Assembly (NCBI GenBank): GCA_038501195.1
Contig: JBBPUQ010000002.1
Coordinates: 2,790,001-2,854,000 of the forward strand
Reading direction: 5' to 3'
From: Nemania diffusa
Lineage: Eukaryota > Ascomycota > Sordariomycetes > Xylariales > Xylariaceae
Length of the DNA stretch: 64,000 nucleotides
The notes beneath the pieces are model-generated. The model saw nothing but the letters and a program-made list of their open reading frames with translations, was not told where the DNA came from and did no database searches. Made by a program: the position numbers and the translations under genes. Shown here one piece after another: positions 22,452-36,462 of this stretch; positions within the stretch are counted from its first letter, which is position 1; every line of letters starts with the position of its first letter.

Positions 22452-24007
22452 TTAGAACCGATCTGGTCGAAAACCGTTGGGCCGTGGGCCCTCGTATTGG
22501 ACCCCGGTCATAGATTCTGGCCCGTTGGGCAGATTGCTGCTTAAAGCTCGCAAAGGTGGTAGCTCTGGCCGAGAGGCTCTCCCATAGGGATCTTGAGCAT
22601 ACGGGTCACTAGTCGCTTGTTGCGCGGGCGCAGATTGAATTGCGGGCCCTGGTCCCGCAGTCGTACTATTACGCAGCTGAGTATTCTCCATGCTTAGTCT
22701 TTCCATTTCGCGGCGTAGAGCTTCTACCTCATTATTACTGCTTTGGTAGAGGTTAGACATGTGCTTGAGGTGATCAACTAGTCTTTGGTGCTCCGTTATA
22801 GCTAGACCAATCGTTAGCAAGCACTTATAAGCCACCTAGTCGAATTGGCACGTACCCTTGGACAAGATTTCCCATTTAGAAGCTTTTGACCCTCGCTCTT
22901 GTGGCATTAAATCACGGAGTTGCTCGAAGAGTTCTTTCATCTCCGTGCGTCTCTTCCGCTCAGCGAGTTTGTGGCTGACTCGGAGCTCAGGAGTCCGGCT
23001 ATACGGCTGCGAGCCATTATGGGGACTAGTTTCTTCGTTTTGCAAGTCGGATAATTGCTTGTGCTGGAGCGTGTGATGGTGAACTGTCTGAAAATCGGCT
23101 GAGTTGCCAGACATACGCTGAAACTCAGGCACTATTGTCTCGTCTAAACGCCGTTGTCCAGCCGGTAGTCGCGAGTCGGCGGTGAATTGGCTGCTCGCAA
23201 TAGACTCAGCGACGCTGCTGCGCCTAGAATCTAAGAAGGTACCGCTCCCAATCCCGGGAGGCACTCTCTGCATCTCATCGGGAAAAGCCCAGGCCTGTCC
23301 TTTTGTAGGTTCAGCGGCCCTCGCGATAGTACTTGTAGCGGGCCCTGTAATAGCTGGTGCAGTTCGCGCTTTGGGGTGACTTTCGGGTGTCCGTTCCATA
23401 CTCGGCTGGTAACCGTTAGATATCCGGTGCACTGACAGATGATCCAATCCGGTGCGTGTATTCCTTTGCTGTGCCAGGCTTGCATGGACCGATGTTGTGG
23501 ACTGGTTCGCGCTGGCGTAGGGTGACCCGCCTAATCTTAAGTCGCCAAAGTTCTGGTTCATCCTGCTGTCTACACTTTCCCGTCGCGAGTCTGGCCCTAC
23601 ACTCGTCGTCCCGCCCAGCACACCACTTGGCATAGATTCTAGCGATACGGGTCGGTCATACCGCATGTTCCCGGGCGACGTCGGAGAAACCATCGAAGCA
23701 ACACTCATATTACTTGATGGGGATACCAGTGGCTGCGGAATCGTTGTCGTCGTAGGAGACGGGGTCTTTTCTTGAGCGGCATGGTAAATGCTGATACCAA
23801 TGCCCGAAGCTGCTGAGTTGTCTGGGGAAGCCAGTTAGTATGGCGGTCCGTCAACACTAGACCAAAGGGAAGTGGTGACCACCCACGCTTGCTGGAGGCG
23901 TCTGTGATTGAATAATATGCCGAGTCCCGGTGTTCCTCGGGAGCGTTCAGGACGGTAGCCAGTCCCGCCGGTAGCTTTGGGGGAGCGGATCGGTGTTCGA
24001 TCGTCAT
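22452..24007 (-). CDS. Basic helix-loop-helix transcription factor
   Basis: Predicted 478 residues; exons 24007-23887, 23821-22856 and 22801-22452, with introns 23822-23886 (TACTAAC branch point) and 22802-22855. A long Ser/Pro/Thr-rich N-terminus precedes the bHLH at about residues 322-378. The basic region SHKLAERKRR has His324, Glu328 and Arg332, the residues that define binding to CACGTG-type E-boxes. Helix 1 is KELFEQLRDLMP, the loop is QERGSKASKW, and helix 2 starts EILSKAITEHQRLVDHL across the last splice junction. Helix 2 runs into a heptad stretch (SSNNEVEALRREMERL) that could form a short zipper. The Pro/Gln-rich tail is disordered. It acts in the nucleus; targets are unknown. The first exon (MTIEHRSAPPKLPAG) contributes 40 residues. 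Confidence 0.9.
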
Positions 24008-27000
24008 GGTGAGCTGTATGTATGTGTGTTGGACCTCTACAGCCACCACAAATAGATATAGCTGATAGTCAACGGCTGGCAAGAGATATATAGTATTTAA
24101 TGAGTCCAAGAGAATCTGGTAGGGCAAAAATTATAAACTCTTCGAGGCTAAAGTGTATGGTAAGATTTGCGCCGACGAATCCTAAATACAATGCGCGATT
24201 CCCGGTCAAACCCAAGGAAGAATGGTAAGCAATGGGTCTACGCAGAACATCAGAGGTCGACGTCCAATTGCAACAAGGCGCAACTGGAGAGAAGACCGCG
24301 AACTCGAGGGCATCTAAGAGGGCGCGAATGTAGCTAGACCATAAGACAAGATAGAGGTACTGAAATGAGAGGACGACGGCGGCTGTTGTCGCCTACGAGT
24401 TCATACAAACATGGCTTGGAGGGGGGATATGGGGTTGAAGGGGTTGGTCGGCTGGCAGATAATTATGTTACAAAGACGTACCATAATCAGGAAAGGAGAA
24501 TTAGAGAAACGTGAACTACCTATACCTACCTAGGAGAACCCGAAGAGCTCAACAGGGCAAGACAAGTGTTACTGGCTGCCCGCTGTGTGCGGCAATCTGT
24601 CAGGGTACAGCATATAGTACTATGTAGACGCCAGTTGGTACCTCAGGTACCTAATGTAGGCATTGGCATAATACCATGTAAGAGGTAGGAGGTACCTAGG
24701 TAGATTATGTACCCAGGTCTCAGAGGTACAGATACCTACAATACCCACGCTCAGTGCGAGGTATGCTGCACAGCATACAGAGTTCTGCGACTAATACCTT
24801 AGGTACACTAAAAAGAACGTGGATGGATCCACTTAGGCTTGACATGCTCAAGTACGCCTGTAAGTATACCTACATACACGGTAGACTCTACAGTAGAGGG
24901 AGTGCAGTGGTTGATGAAAGAATCTCTCTCTCTATCACCTTATCTTGGACAGCGCTGTCCTGTACAGTACCTACCTATGTAGGTACCTGTCTAGCATGAG
25001 GATAGGAGTGCAGTACCTACCTACTGTACGTACTGCACTAACAACAAGGGTCTCAGATCTCGGAACTCGAAATTACAGCTGATCCATCCTAGGGCTCTGG
25101 AAGGGAACGAGAGAACTGAGGATGGCAGGAAGGGGCACGAGAGCAGAGCGGACCGTGGAATAATACAAGTACATACACACATCACAGACAGTACTGTAGA
25201 GGCAACTTACTAGGATATATGTACCTAGGCTAGGTAGGTGCAGTACATTACAGAATGCCCACTTCGGTTCATCCATGATGGCTGCAAAGTATGTAGAAGG
25301 ACTTGTTGGAGTGCAGGACCGGGGTGCGGCCACATGTAGTGATGCCTATTCAGACAAATGCGTCGGGCTTTTACCCACAGATCGTCGCATGGCGACTCCA
25401 GGACGAGGGGCTTTGTGGGCCGAAAAATACTTACAAGAAAAGTACGCTCAACCTACCAACCCACCCTTGCAGGCCGCCAACCACACGACAAAATAGAGCT
25501 ATTTTCGCTGGTTTGGAAGGGCTGGCTCCCCATTGCGCGCGTGGCTCGTGAGGTTCTCAAGACCTGAAGGCATAGTTTCTTGGCACATATCCCTGTCTAT
25601 GCAAGAGAAAAGCGGACCCCGTGCCGGGATCCCATCAGCAGCATGGTCAAGTACCGGTACATATTTGCGTCGAAGCATGGCAGCATGGTTATCATCCTTC
25701 GGGGAAGAACAGAGCTGCTAGGCAGTGGATGTAAACGCTTGGCTGCCCCCACCACTTTTCATCCAGATCAGGCATGACATTGAGACACGACTTACTTGTA
25801 AACCAGGTACCTAGGCAATGTGGTCAACTCCGACAGACGAGAGGCGAGGGCATAATGCAGGCAGGATTTGCGCAGCATGAAAGACCTACGGTAAGTATCA
25901 TATTGCTGTACATAGTACAGTAGGTAGGTGGTGCTCAGTAATTATTCGAGGCGCCTACTCAGCCCATGGTGGACCACGATTTACCATGTAGGTACTGCGT
26001 ATTCTCTCTTTAGCGCCATGGTCGGACAGACCGACCAGTCCAAGTTTGGCGCGTCTATTTGACATCGAGCCGAGAGGGATCTAACATGAAGGAATTTTGA
26101 GATTCCCATATTCCCATTCCTATGCCAGCAACACCTCGGTAAAACCGAGAGAAGAGAGATCTAGGTAAATATTAAAGCGCGCATATTATATGATTATATG
26201 GGAGAATTTATCAAAATGACCACCAACAAACTTAGATAACTGAAGCAAATATCTACCTTTTGTAAGCAAACGAGCTGGGAAACCATCTGGTTGGTAGTGC
26301 ACTTTACTACACAGTACAGAGTATACTGCATAACAATAGTTCTAAGGCACTTTGTACGGAATACATATATATCCAGACAATACCTGTATGTAAATAAAGT
26401 TTTCGTTATTCAGTTAGGTAGGTACTTTAGGTACCTACCTCCTACCTACTTAAGTCCTCAAGAAGCCTGAAAAGCGGAGAGCTGACAACTACTCAGGTCG
26501 GTCACAGGTAAAATATCATACATACTTACCATGTAGGTATTTTACGCAACTTAATATTTACGTGTACGTAGGTAGTCAAAACTGCCTCTCTACTAGGTAA
26601 GTATGTAGGTTACACCATGTGTCTTTTGTTGTTATATTCCTTAAGCCATTTTTCTGCTACTGGTCGGAGCCAAGAAATCCGCGAGAAATATCAACAGCGT
26701 AAGAGCTAGGTCCAGAATATACCCCTCTTTTCAATACTAGTGGTGTTGCAGTCGCAGTGATGTTGTCCTCGATGCAACGCCGAGACCTCTCTCACACCTC
26801 ACCATGTGGCCTGCATATCCTCATCATGGAGGTGCATAAACGCACGGGCTGACACGAGGAGGGTTGCCACTCAAGTCACAGTATTAGTTATAGATATGTA
26901 CCGTCCCCGGTGTAGGTTGATGTAGGTGATGAATGGTATGGTGCCTCCCTCCTCATTTCCTCTTCATTCTCAGGTACACTACCTAACCTAGGTACCCATA

Positions 27001-30000
27001 CTATCTACCTACCGACCTTATGTAGGTAGGTATCTATCTAGGGCTAATGCCCATTGAGCAGTGTCATGCTACAATCTATTGCCTATTTAATACCTACCTA
27101 AGATATTGCTGCACAGGCATTGTGGTGTGCATACCTATACTACCTACAACAGACCAAGTCGAGCTGTACTTAATTTTTCTTACCTTACCTTTTATAGTCA
27201 CGGCAACATCTACCACGTGTTGTAATAACTATGCCGTCCAGGCCGAGCTTACATACTCCTAAACTTGTTATGACTTTTAGTATATGCATTACTAGCAGCG
27301 ATAATCTGAGTACAGTGCTGTGCATGCGCTTCCTTCCAAAGTTAAAAGCCAGTTTCTCCTCTCTATTGCAATACAGCTTTACCTTTTTTTTCTTTCACTT
27401 TTGATCTGAAGCAAATACGACGTTTCCACTCTCTGCATAAAATGCGCTAGACAAACAGCCTGCTAGCCTAGATTCCTCTAAACATAACCCTGTTACAGAA
27501 TACCACCTCTCCGTTATACTCACTCAAGTAAGGTACCTAAGTCATCATATACCTATCCACAGCAATTGATGGGGGCGGGGAGACGAGGGAGTATGTACAT
27601 GTAGGTATGTTACTAGAAGTGGGGAGTCGCTCTACCTACACCACAACTATCTCGCATGCCGGCATACCTATATGTACTTTACAGTTACATAATCGTCGTT
27701 GTAAGTAGGTACGTGATATGCCATGACCACAGCACTTCTTAAGCTGCTATATATTCATGTGCATAGGTAGTGATCACACCTCACTGTATGCGTATAAGCG
27801 CGCGAACAAATGGTTTTTCTCTGATCCCGTGACGGACGGGCCTACTGCGTGTGCGTGGGTGCTCACCACCCGGTAGACTACGCATAGACATCAGAAACCC
27901 ACGATGCAATTGATGCGGGGCCCTTTGATTCTGTACCAATCGATCACTGGTTCGTGGGCGCTTACATGCGCCCGGGGCGGGCGTGTGACAATTGCAGGTG
28001 CCTTTCATACAACCTTCAACCCTCACTCGCAGAGAGAGGAGCTTCCTTCGCTTGAGGCGGAGACGTGAATTCGACCCGACAGTTTGTTCTTGTTCATTTC
28101 CAGAGGTGGGCTGTCTTTAATCTCGTCAGCGGCGGATCGCTACGTCGCACTGCGGTAAGCACCGAGGCCTTGGGCATCCCAACCTTCTTACATACATACA
28201 TACCTACGGTATGCGTAGATACTCTGTACCCAACTCCGGATGCTGACCGTTTAATCTTACTAATCTTACTGGTTGATCTTACTGCCTCATTCGGGATAGT
28301 AGTGCAGCGTGCTCTCGTTTCGTTTTTTTTGTTTTGATTTTGTTTTTTTTTGCTCTGGTAAGGTGAGATGAGAGGGCTGTCGTTGTGGGACCTATACTTA
28401 CACGTACATATTTACATATTTACAAGTAGGTAGACTCCTTACATACATACTACACGCATACACACTTGGAACTGTCCCACCCAAGTATGGTGTTGTTCAT
28501 ACTCAACGGCTAATAATTCATATGCCGAGCGTCTGGCATGTTTTCTGCAGTGCCTACCCAGGAACGTACTGTAGGTACTACCTACCTACATATTGTTTTT
28601 CTTGCAGAACCAGGTAGATATGTTGTCAGCACGTATGTAGCGGGATGAACTGATCGAGTGACAATGGTGGGGTGCAGAGCACAACACTTGAGAGTACTAC
28701 ATAATCTCTGCATCGGTCGGGCATTATGTGTGGCATGCTTCATACAGTAGTACTGTGCAGGTCGGTGCTTTTTTATCTACAGCGTATGTAGGGTATTATT
28801 TTTCTCCATTCCTGTGCGTTGGTCCTGAGATATTTACCGCGAATTTAATCGTATGTACCTACACACTTCTACTATGTATGCACGTATTATTCTTCTTTTT
28901 TTCCCGATGACTATCCACATAAAGTAAGGATTATGACAATTCAATACTGGAGAATATTCAACTATGAGGCAGTATTTATTACCCAATGTAAGATGTACTA
29001 TACTGTAGTGTAAGTGATCTACCCAACTCACTATGATACTATAAGTATAGACATAGTAAGGGGGATACATAGAGAATTGCACCTCATTTCGGCATGATAC
29101 AGCTGATCAAGCGTCGGCACTTGAGCGTGATTCCGCAATGGGCGTCAGCCACTAGACAACTAGGTAGCTACAACTGTAAAGTTGTCCGTTTCGCACAGCG
29201 TACTTGCAGAACACCGTACATACTATACATACGTATACGCATGCGCACTAAGATGTAGGTAGGTAATCCACAAACCAGTTGTGTGGAGGTAGGTATGTAA
29301 GAGGTATGCGTACAGTACTGTATGTACAAGTGCCAGCCTCCATGACTACCTACGCATGTATACGTATAGAATTCTACATAGTTGGGTTTTCCCTGGCACA
29401 CTCTCTGCCAGGTATCCTGTCCCGCAAACTAAAGTTGTACTGCAATTACTTATATAGTTCAACAACCCCCGAGACATCGCCGGCGATGCTCCTCCCTACA
29501 GTACCGCCAAGGCATGCTACACTATCGAGAGGCGCTTTCAAAATACCTGAGTAGGCTCCGAAAAGCCTTGACATCACCAAGTTCAGCCACAGTACTTACT
29601 CCAAGGCAAAAAGCAATACGCTTAAAAAGATGATCACCAGTTTAAACGCTGCCAAATCGGATGGCAGGGCATAGCTACAGTAGAGGGTCCATATCGACCT
29701 AGTGTGGTGGTGCCCATCAATGCCACGTTCCAGCAACCAACCAACACTACCATCTACCGTATCCGCAGGATCCCTGCGAGGGCGTGGTCGCTCGCTGTAC
29801 GCAGGACTATACGTACCGCGTACATAGAGTCCTAGGCTGTACCGGTACTTGTGCTACGACCCACCGGTCGAATCATGGGCTGGTGGACCGGATGTCGCTG
29901 CGCCGCATCAAGGCAGCGGGCCAGCGGCAGAGTTCTCGGTGGTTCTCTTCATCTCATTTCGGGAGTGAGATCCAAGCCCTAGCTCAGGGTCTTCCCCATG

Positions 30001-33000
30001 TTTCCTGCCCGAGTTCTCATTCGTCTGCGGCCGCACTGAGATCTGACATTGCGCAGGACACCCCGTGCCCTTCCAGGGATGAGGCTAGGACTCCCTGTTT
30101 CGCGTGGGAAGCCCTTTTTTTTCACGCCCGTTTTTCCCCCTTCTCTACCTAAGTACCTACTTACGTACTTACATACATAGTACTGTAGTACTACAAGGGG
30201 GCGCTTCTCATTAGTAGGTATGGTACGCAGGTATGTATGCGGTATGTAAGTACTGTATGCTGTATCTTCGACGCGACTCATCGATCAGTCAGTCAAATCC
30301 TGCGGTCATACGATTCGGCTTACGGTAGGCCCTCCCCGAACCAGAGGCCTTCCAGGCTCCCACGGCCTCTGTTCGTTGTTCGACCAGGTGAGTAATCTAT
30401 TGTGCTATGTAGTGTACCTATCAGTATGTAAGTATTATGGTCTACCAATCCATATTAGAGAATGGCACCGTATCAAGCACGAGCCACCGCACATCATTTA
30501 TTACTCGCAGGACACCGAAAGGGCTCAAATCCTATCCAGCGTTCACGGCTTGGCTTACTATGAAGGGCAGTTGAAACGTTCTTAGCGCGCGATCATGATT
30601 CCTTTCCTACATTAGTGGTCAGGTTTTTTTTCTCTCTCAGAAGGGGAACGGTACCCTAACGTCAGTCATGTTACCTATTCAGTATACCTACCTACATACT
30701 GTACGTAGGTACTGCTGCACTTGCTGGCATGCCTGGTAATTCGAAGGACATTTGCTCTGTCTATACATACATACTGCGTAGGATTCAGGAATGCGCAACC
30801 TTGTCTGCGAACTCCGTGAGACCAGGCTTGCCCGAAGGACAATTACTTTAATGGACCTACTTGTAGATGTGCAATTTTTCACATGACACCGCGGCTATTG
30901 CAATTCCCTGTCTCAATAGTCGACAATCCCGCGAGAAGCCTATTCGGCTCATCAAGCGCTCGTGTCCCCGAGGCATTACTACACTACAAGTATGTATGTA
31001 GGTACGCTACCTTGACATATACTGTAGTAGCTATTAAGCCGGGTTCTAAAAAGTTGTATGATTTGGCAGGGCTCCTCCCCTTGACCTACCTACTTAGTAG
31101 TAGGTAGGAAATGTCTCGTTAACTCCTCCTCATCCAGCTCCGCAAGACGTCGATCGCGCGACGTTAAACAGACGGGCACTTAGTCGACTTGGATTATAAC
31201 AAAGGTAATTGTACTTGCAGAAAGCGACGGCCAAAGCTTAGCACCACACCAAGTGCGCTTTGTCATACACAACACGTGTAAGGCAGGTAACGTGAGCTAG
31301 TCTTGTTAGTCGCCGTTTATAGTCTGAGGCCTTCCCTAGATAGTAGTGGACTGCAACATGCCTTTATCGATCCAGCTATCGACTAACTACAGTAGTTTAC
31401 AATAGTGGCAAACGTGGCTCCTCACTTCTACAAGATAGCCAGTGACCACAGTGGAAAACAGCATCGAGAGTCACAAGAAGGCTGGCTATCCAATTACTGA
31501 GTAGGTCCTAGGACCTACTACGTACTATAGGTTTCACTGTCTAAAGTCCGTAGACGAAATCACCAACGCGGCCGTTATATAAATGACTTGGTATGTATGC
31601 AGCCTCGGTCGTTTCGTGTAACCAGATAGCGGCCTGTTCGTCTACATATACTTGTAGGGCTACCTACCATGAATCTGATACATGACACGCCCTATCACAG
31701 TAGGCACTGTATTATGTCTACATAGGTACCTACCGAGAATTTCAAAAGCAAACCGTCACTATGCGCCAAGAACGTGATACAAGACAGAGTTCGTGGAGTA
31801 CTATTTTGCTTTTCGCAAGCTGCTATCACTAGGAAGTCTATAGTAGAAATAATATTTCCAAACCAAGGTTCCAGGCCGCTTCGAAACCAACACAAGCTAC
31901 TCGTACAAGTATGCAAAATCGAGGAATCTAATGTACATAAGATTTTAGTGTATATACCTAGATGCTAGCTACAATGGAAGCTAGTAAGTACGTCCGGAAT
32001 ATTTTACCATTACCTACTTAGCTAGGAGTAGATCGCGCGTCCCTGCCAAGTCTGCTAACTCCCCCAGAAAAACAGATACCTATCTAGGTTGCGCTACAGA
32101 GTACCTATTTCAAATTCCAAGAGACTGGGCTTGGGGGCCACAAGAGTGTAACCAGGAAACGCGGTGATCCGCAAACTAGGGAAACTACCCGAAAATACTA
32201 CCGAAACTATAGCGCGATAGCAGTCGACTATCGAGCATCATGCTCCTAATCGTTAATGGTGTGCAGTAGGTTACCGTACTATGAACTACAGTATGGTCTA
32301 TGATCTATAATATCTCCGGGCTAGGTATGTGCAGGTTGCTCGTTCTTGATTCCCCCGAAACATTCGCCAACTGACCTGAGTCTTCTCACGCATAGACTTC
32401 GGAAATACCTAGCCTACCTACAGAGTAGACTAGGTACCTACGCGTAATATCACAAGCGGGCCCGTCTTCAGCCGAATGGGTATCACAGTTACCGCCACAA
32501 CCACGTTTCTCAATGCGCGCCATCACAGGCATGTCTTGTGTGTTGTGTTTTCTCGGAAACGTTGTGCAACCAACCAAGGTGTATACTCGTACGCTAGGAC
32601 TACTGCGTAAGAAGAGTCAGTATACCTACCTATGTATGTACTTACCTACCCCCGTCTACCCATCCACACAACCGTTAGGTACTGGATCCGTACCACTTAA
32701 CAAAATGTCAGTGCTGTGGGAGGACAACACTAGGAACCCTGGAGAAACCATGAGACGATATACTGTGGTGTCGCTTTAAAATGTGCGGAGCACCACTTAT
32801 CTACTTACTACATACCTATCAGGTATATTATATGCGTAGGTATGTACAGTATTCTACTAGTGTAAGTGTGCTCTGCATGTGCGGCGTCAATGGCCCGTTG
32901 GTGGCTTTCTCTAGCCCGTCTCTATCTAGTCAGTCTCTATACACTAATTAGCCTTCCGGCTCCCGGGTCGGCTGCATTGGAGATCAATTTTAAGAGACAT

Positions 33001-34795
33001 GGGGCCACCAAGATAAAATCGCCAGGCGGGCCAATTCCTTCGAGCCTCGAGTGCTCATGACACATCTCTACCTACCTACATGACACGGCTCTACTCTCTG
33101 TTCAGAGGCGCCGACATTTCAGGAATGGATCAGCGACATGAAAACTCGGCAAGCATCTCCCCGCCATGTACCTATATTGAGCATTCTTTCGAGTCAGCCA
33201 CAGACTATCTCACATGGACGTGAGACACGCGAAAGTGACAGAGAAGATCGTTGAGTCGTGTGTGACTACACTGCTACACTGTACGGTGTGCGAAGGTAGC
33301 AGGCAGTAGGTGTGAATAGGCCTGCATGCCAGTCCTTCCTCCTTGTTCCCTGGCGAAAGGGCAGCATAGAACCTGACGCATAATTCGACGAGATGTCAAA
33401 ATGCGAAGCGACATCATCGACCAGCAAGGGTTGGGCTTGTACGCCGTCTAGGTATTGGCCATTGGGCACACTTGTGCTAGCGATACTCTGTTGTTCGAAA
33501 CGCTTTCGGCGGTTCTCATTGTGTCCGACAACCACTTTCGGACCTGCTGTCACACACGACTCCTTTCCCCTTGCCCGTAATGGGTAGCGACTGGCGAGGG
33601 GCTCCCGGCCCCCAGGAGAGCCAGCTTGATTGCCTCCACCCAGCCAGCCCGCCTCGTGGCACACAGCAGATCTACAACTGAACCCGGCCGCATACCAGAT
33701 GGCGCGATCGTAAGATATTTCATGGCCGGGATGGAAAACTCGGGAGGCTATGTGCAGCTTGTGCTCTCGATCCCACGTTTTTGCCCTCCAGCCAGCATAG
33801 CGCCACCTGTGGCGGCCCGAGACCTCGCGACAGCTTCTGAGGCCCTTCTGTCTCGGACATCGGGTACACCAAGGTAACAGCCTCTGCCGTTTGTCGTCTA
33901 ATCCCCTGCTGGGCCCCGTCGGTATGTCGCTTGACTGCTGGATCTGAATCTCCAACAGGAAAATATTCGCGATCGAAACATCGTCATCGGCTTGCTACCG
34001 ACTGGCCCAGCGGAAACAGGCTTGGGACGAGCTCTCATTGGGCGACAAGTTTGTGTAAGCGTCCGGCCTAGGTATGTTGTGCAATAGAAAAATGCCCACC
34101 CAGCGTTACCAAGAAATCGTTGCACCTAAAAGGGTCCTTTCATAATTTCGGGCCGTACGATCCAGGTAATCACCCGGAAGAGCCCTTTCTACAGAACTCA
34201 TTAGCTTCTCGCTTATTTCAAGTCACACATGGACATCGGTAATCTTTCCAGGGCGTCAAGGCAAAGATCACGAAAAAGGAACCTTCGGTATGGACAAGAC
34301 TCGGTGTCAAGTAGAGAGAGTTTGGGCGCATGTGACGTATCAGGAGAAATCCAGTTTCGCGGCGTGCTGGTATCAGCGATATGGCAGGCTTATAACGTCG
34401 CTTCAACATAAGCTTCGCACGTAGTTTATCTTAGGCACCTGTAAGGCAAGGGCTTTAATAGCTATGCATCAAATTAAAAAGTCTCTACGGGTTGTGTATG
34501 CGCAAGATTGGTGACTGTATAGAGAGGGTGGCATATATTTAGGTCGCTGTTCTGGGAAATCCTCAGGCAAGTAAATAACCCCCAGGCTATGCGCCTTTGC
34601 GGAGTTTAGTAAGCCAGCTGCGGACTTGCGGTGTTCTGGTAATACTCGTCAGATTGGTCAGCGAGCAACCAAGCGCCATTGCATTCGCATCCGCGGAATT
34701 TCCGTTGATAGATATGCGATACTATTAACGCACCCATCATATTATGCTCTTCGAAGCTACTTAAGGAACTTTTTAACCGAATTGCCTCACAGCCA
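24008..34795. other. Gene desert of about 10.8 kb rich in TAGGTA/TACCTA words
   Basis: I find no gene I can support. Open frames here are short, lack plausible splicing and resemble nothing I know. Palindromic TAGGTACCTA words and their halves are frequent, for example at 24640-24735, 24965-25025, 26415-26455, 26985-27035, 28565-28595, 30670-30715 and 32405-32440. There is no long terminal repeat, transposase or reverse transcriptase signature. Base composition is mixed, not the extreme AT of many fungal centromeres. A GC-richer island at 33266-34125 is treated separately. The last kilobase should contain the promoter of the regulator at 34796. Confidence 0.6.
33266..34125 (-). pseudogene. 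Possible degraded coding remnant inside the desert
   Basis: A 229-codon open minus frame (33955-33266) sits in a locally GC-rich island. Other frames of the same strand show short protein-like pieces, such as PAMKYLTIAPSGMRPGSVVDL, interrupted by stops. No domain is recognisable in any frame and no clean splicing restores one. It may be a decayed gene or chance. Confidence 0.2.
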
Positions 34796-36462
34796 ATGTC
34801 ATCAAGTACAAGGAGCACGCGTCAAAAGAACTGTAATTCTTGTGTGAAGAGCAAACGGCGCTGCGACAAACGCCAGCCAGCTTGTAGTAGATGCGTCAAG
34901 CAAAGATATTTGTGTGTCTACGGAGGACAGGAACAGACCGGTATCACTTTTGATAATCTAGCAGATGCTACTTTCGGCTTGGACGATGCCGCCCACTCAA
35001 CTCTCAACTCCGACACCTTTATGGCGGCTCCTAATGCACCTCCAACCATATTAGGAACTGACATGGGCTTAGCTTCTGACGCAAATTTCCAGCTAAATGA
35101 TAATTTCAGCTCTCTGTTCGCACCTATACCGGGGAACAGCAGCTTCCTGGAAGAGGCATGGCCATCACAACTCACTGGGATTTCAGGTATTCCGCATGAA
35201 AAAACGGTAATTCGAAAAGACTATTCAAAGATGGCTCCTGAATGTGTAAGTAGGAAGTACTCCTAGGCTAAACCCTTATTCTTAGCTTGTTATTACAGGA
35301 TGACTATGCACCCTGGCAACTAGCCGACCCTTCGACAAAAGCCGCCTTCACTATGAGCGCCTTTAAGAACTTCCACGTTGCCTTTGCGCAGACTAGCAGC
35401 ACCCTTTACATCCATCGATATCTTTACAAGGATAATATGCCTGGTTGGATGCTCCAGGCCTTCAGCATGTGCTTGCTATATACGAATCAAACGGCATCAA
35501 ATAGAGCCGTAGTCTTGAGGGTGCTGCATGAGAATGTATTAGATTTGAAGGCAACGGCTAACAACACAACCTTGACACCTCAGGAAAAGCTCGCTCGTGT
35601 TCATGCTCTTATGTTCTACCAGACAATCCGCATGTTCGATGGGGATGTTACCCTTGGGCAGCAAGCTGACGATGACATGGCCCTACTTGAGTCTTGGGAT
35701 AGGGACCTATGCAAAGTCAGAGACAATCTCGATGATCTTGCTAATAAGGGGGAAACCATCAGTGAACATCCACCAGAGTCCTGGGAGGTGCGTTCGTAGC
35801 CTGCTTTGAACGCTTGTTTGTCTGCTAACCTAGCTAGCGCTGGATATTCGCAGAGAGCCTCAGAAGAACCTGTATAATGTGTCTTTGCATTCGGAAATTT
35901 TGGAACCTGTTAAAAACACGTGTGAAAGCGAGTATGCTGCTTCGTTTCACCCCCAATGTAGCTAAATATCGTCAGCTAACCTGACACAGCTGATATTGGC
36001 GAATGGGCACATGCTGAACGTTGGATGCTCTCCAGGGTACGCACAGCCAACATCTCCTTGTCTAATTCTCGGCCCCTTTTTTTGAACCCTCCACCGCGCA
36101 ACTAACATTTCTCTAGTAAGCTCGTTTCTATCTCTGTATCTATATATACAGAAACCACATCATAGACAGTTCTAGCTTATAACAGATAAAAGCCACCTTT
36201 GGAATGCCCAGAACTCATTCGATTTCTTCCGAGCCTGGAGAGAAAAACCCATCTATATCATATCTACATTCGACTTCAACGGCTTTCTAAGGACAGGGAC
36301 TGGGGACGACCTGGATGATTTCGCATTCTATTTCCTTACACTGTGAGCTAGAACCACCCATCTTCAATCCCAAATCTGACAAAGGCTTGCAGCTACTTTG
36401 GTGTCAATGAAATAAAGACATTTTGTTACGAGACTAGCGGACGTCTCTTGGCATTAGCATAG
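34796..36462 (+). CDS. Zn(II)2Cys6 fungal-specific transcription factor
   Basis: Predicted 438 residues from six exons: 34796-35245, 35299-35787, 35838-35931, 35990-36036, 36176-36342 and 36393-36462. The DNA-binding cluster has Cys at 13, 16, 23, 30, 33 and 40 (spacing C-x2-C-x6-C-x6-C-x2-C-x6-C), with KSKRRC as the basic segment. The middle (YAPWQLADPSTKAAFTMSAF) and the 3' exons (WIFAESLRRT, then DIGEWAHAERWMLSR, NSFDFFRAWREKP, DDLDDFAFYFLTLYFG) follow the layout of small fungal regulators with a conserved C-terminal helical domain. The acceptor at 36175 was chosen because it alone gives an open, in-phase junction. The gene stands alone beside a desert, so no target pathway can be read from its neighbours. 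Confidence 0.85.

Noticed and set aside
29784..30152. 122-codon open frame in the desert
   Set aside because: Low-complexity Ser/Arg content, no recognisable motif, and an equally long open frame on the opposite strand.
24008..34795. Centromere or subtelomere explanation for the large desert
   Set aside because: Composition is mixed rather than strongly AT-rich, and there are no telomere repeats, transposon remnants or obvious RIP signature. It remains open but unsupported.
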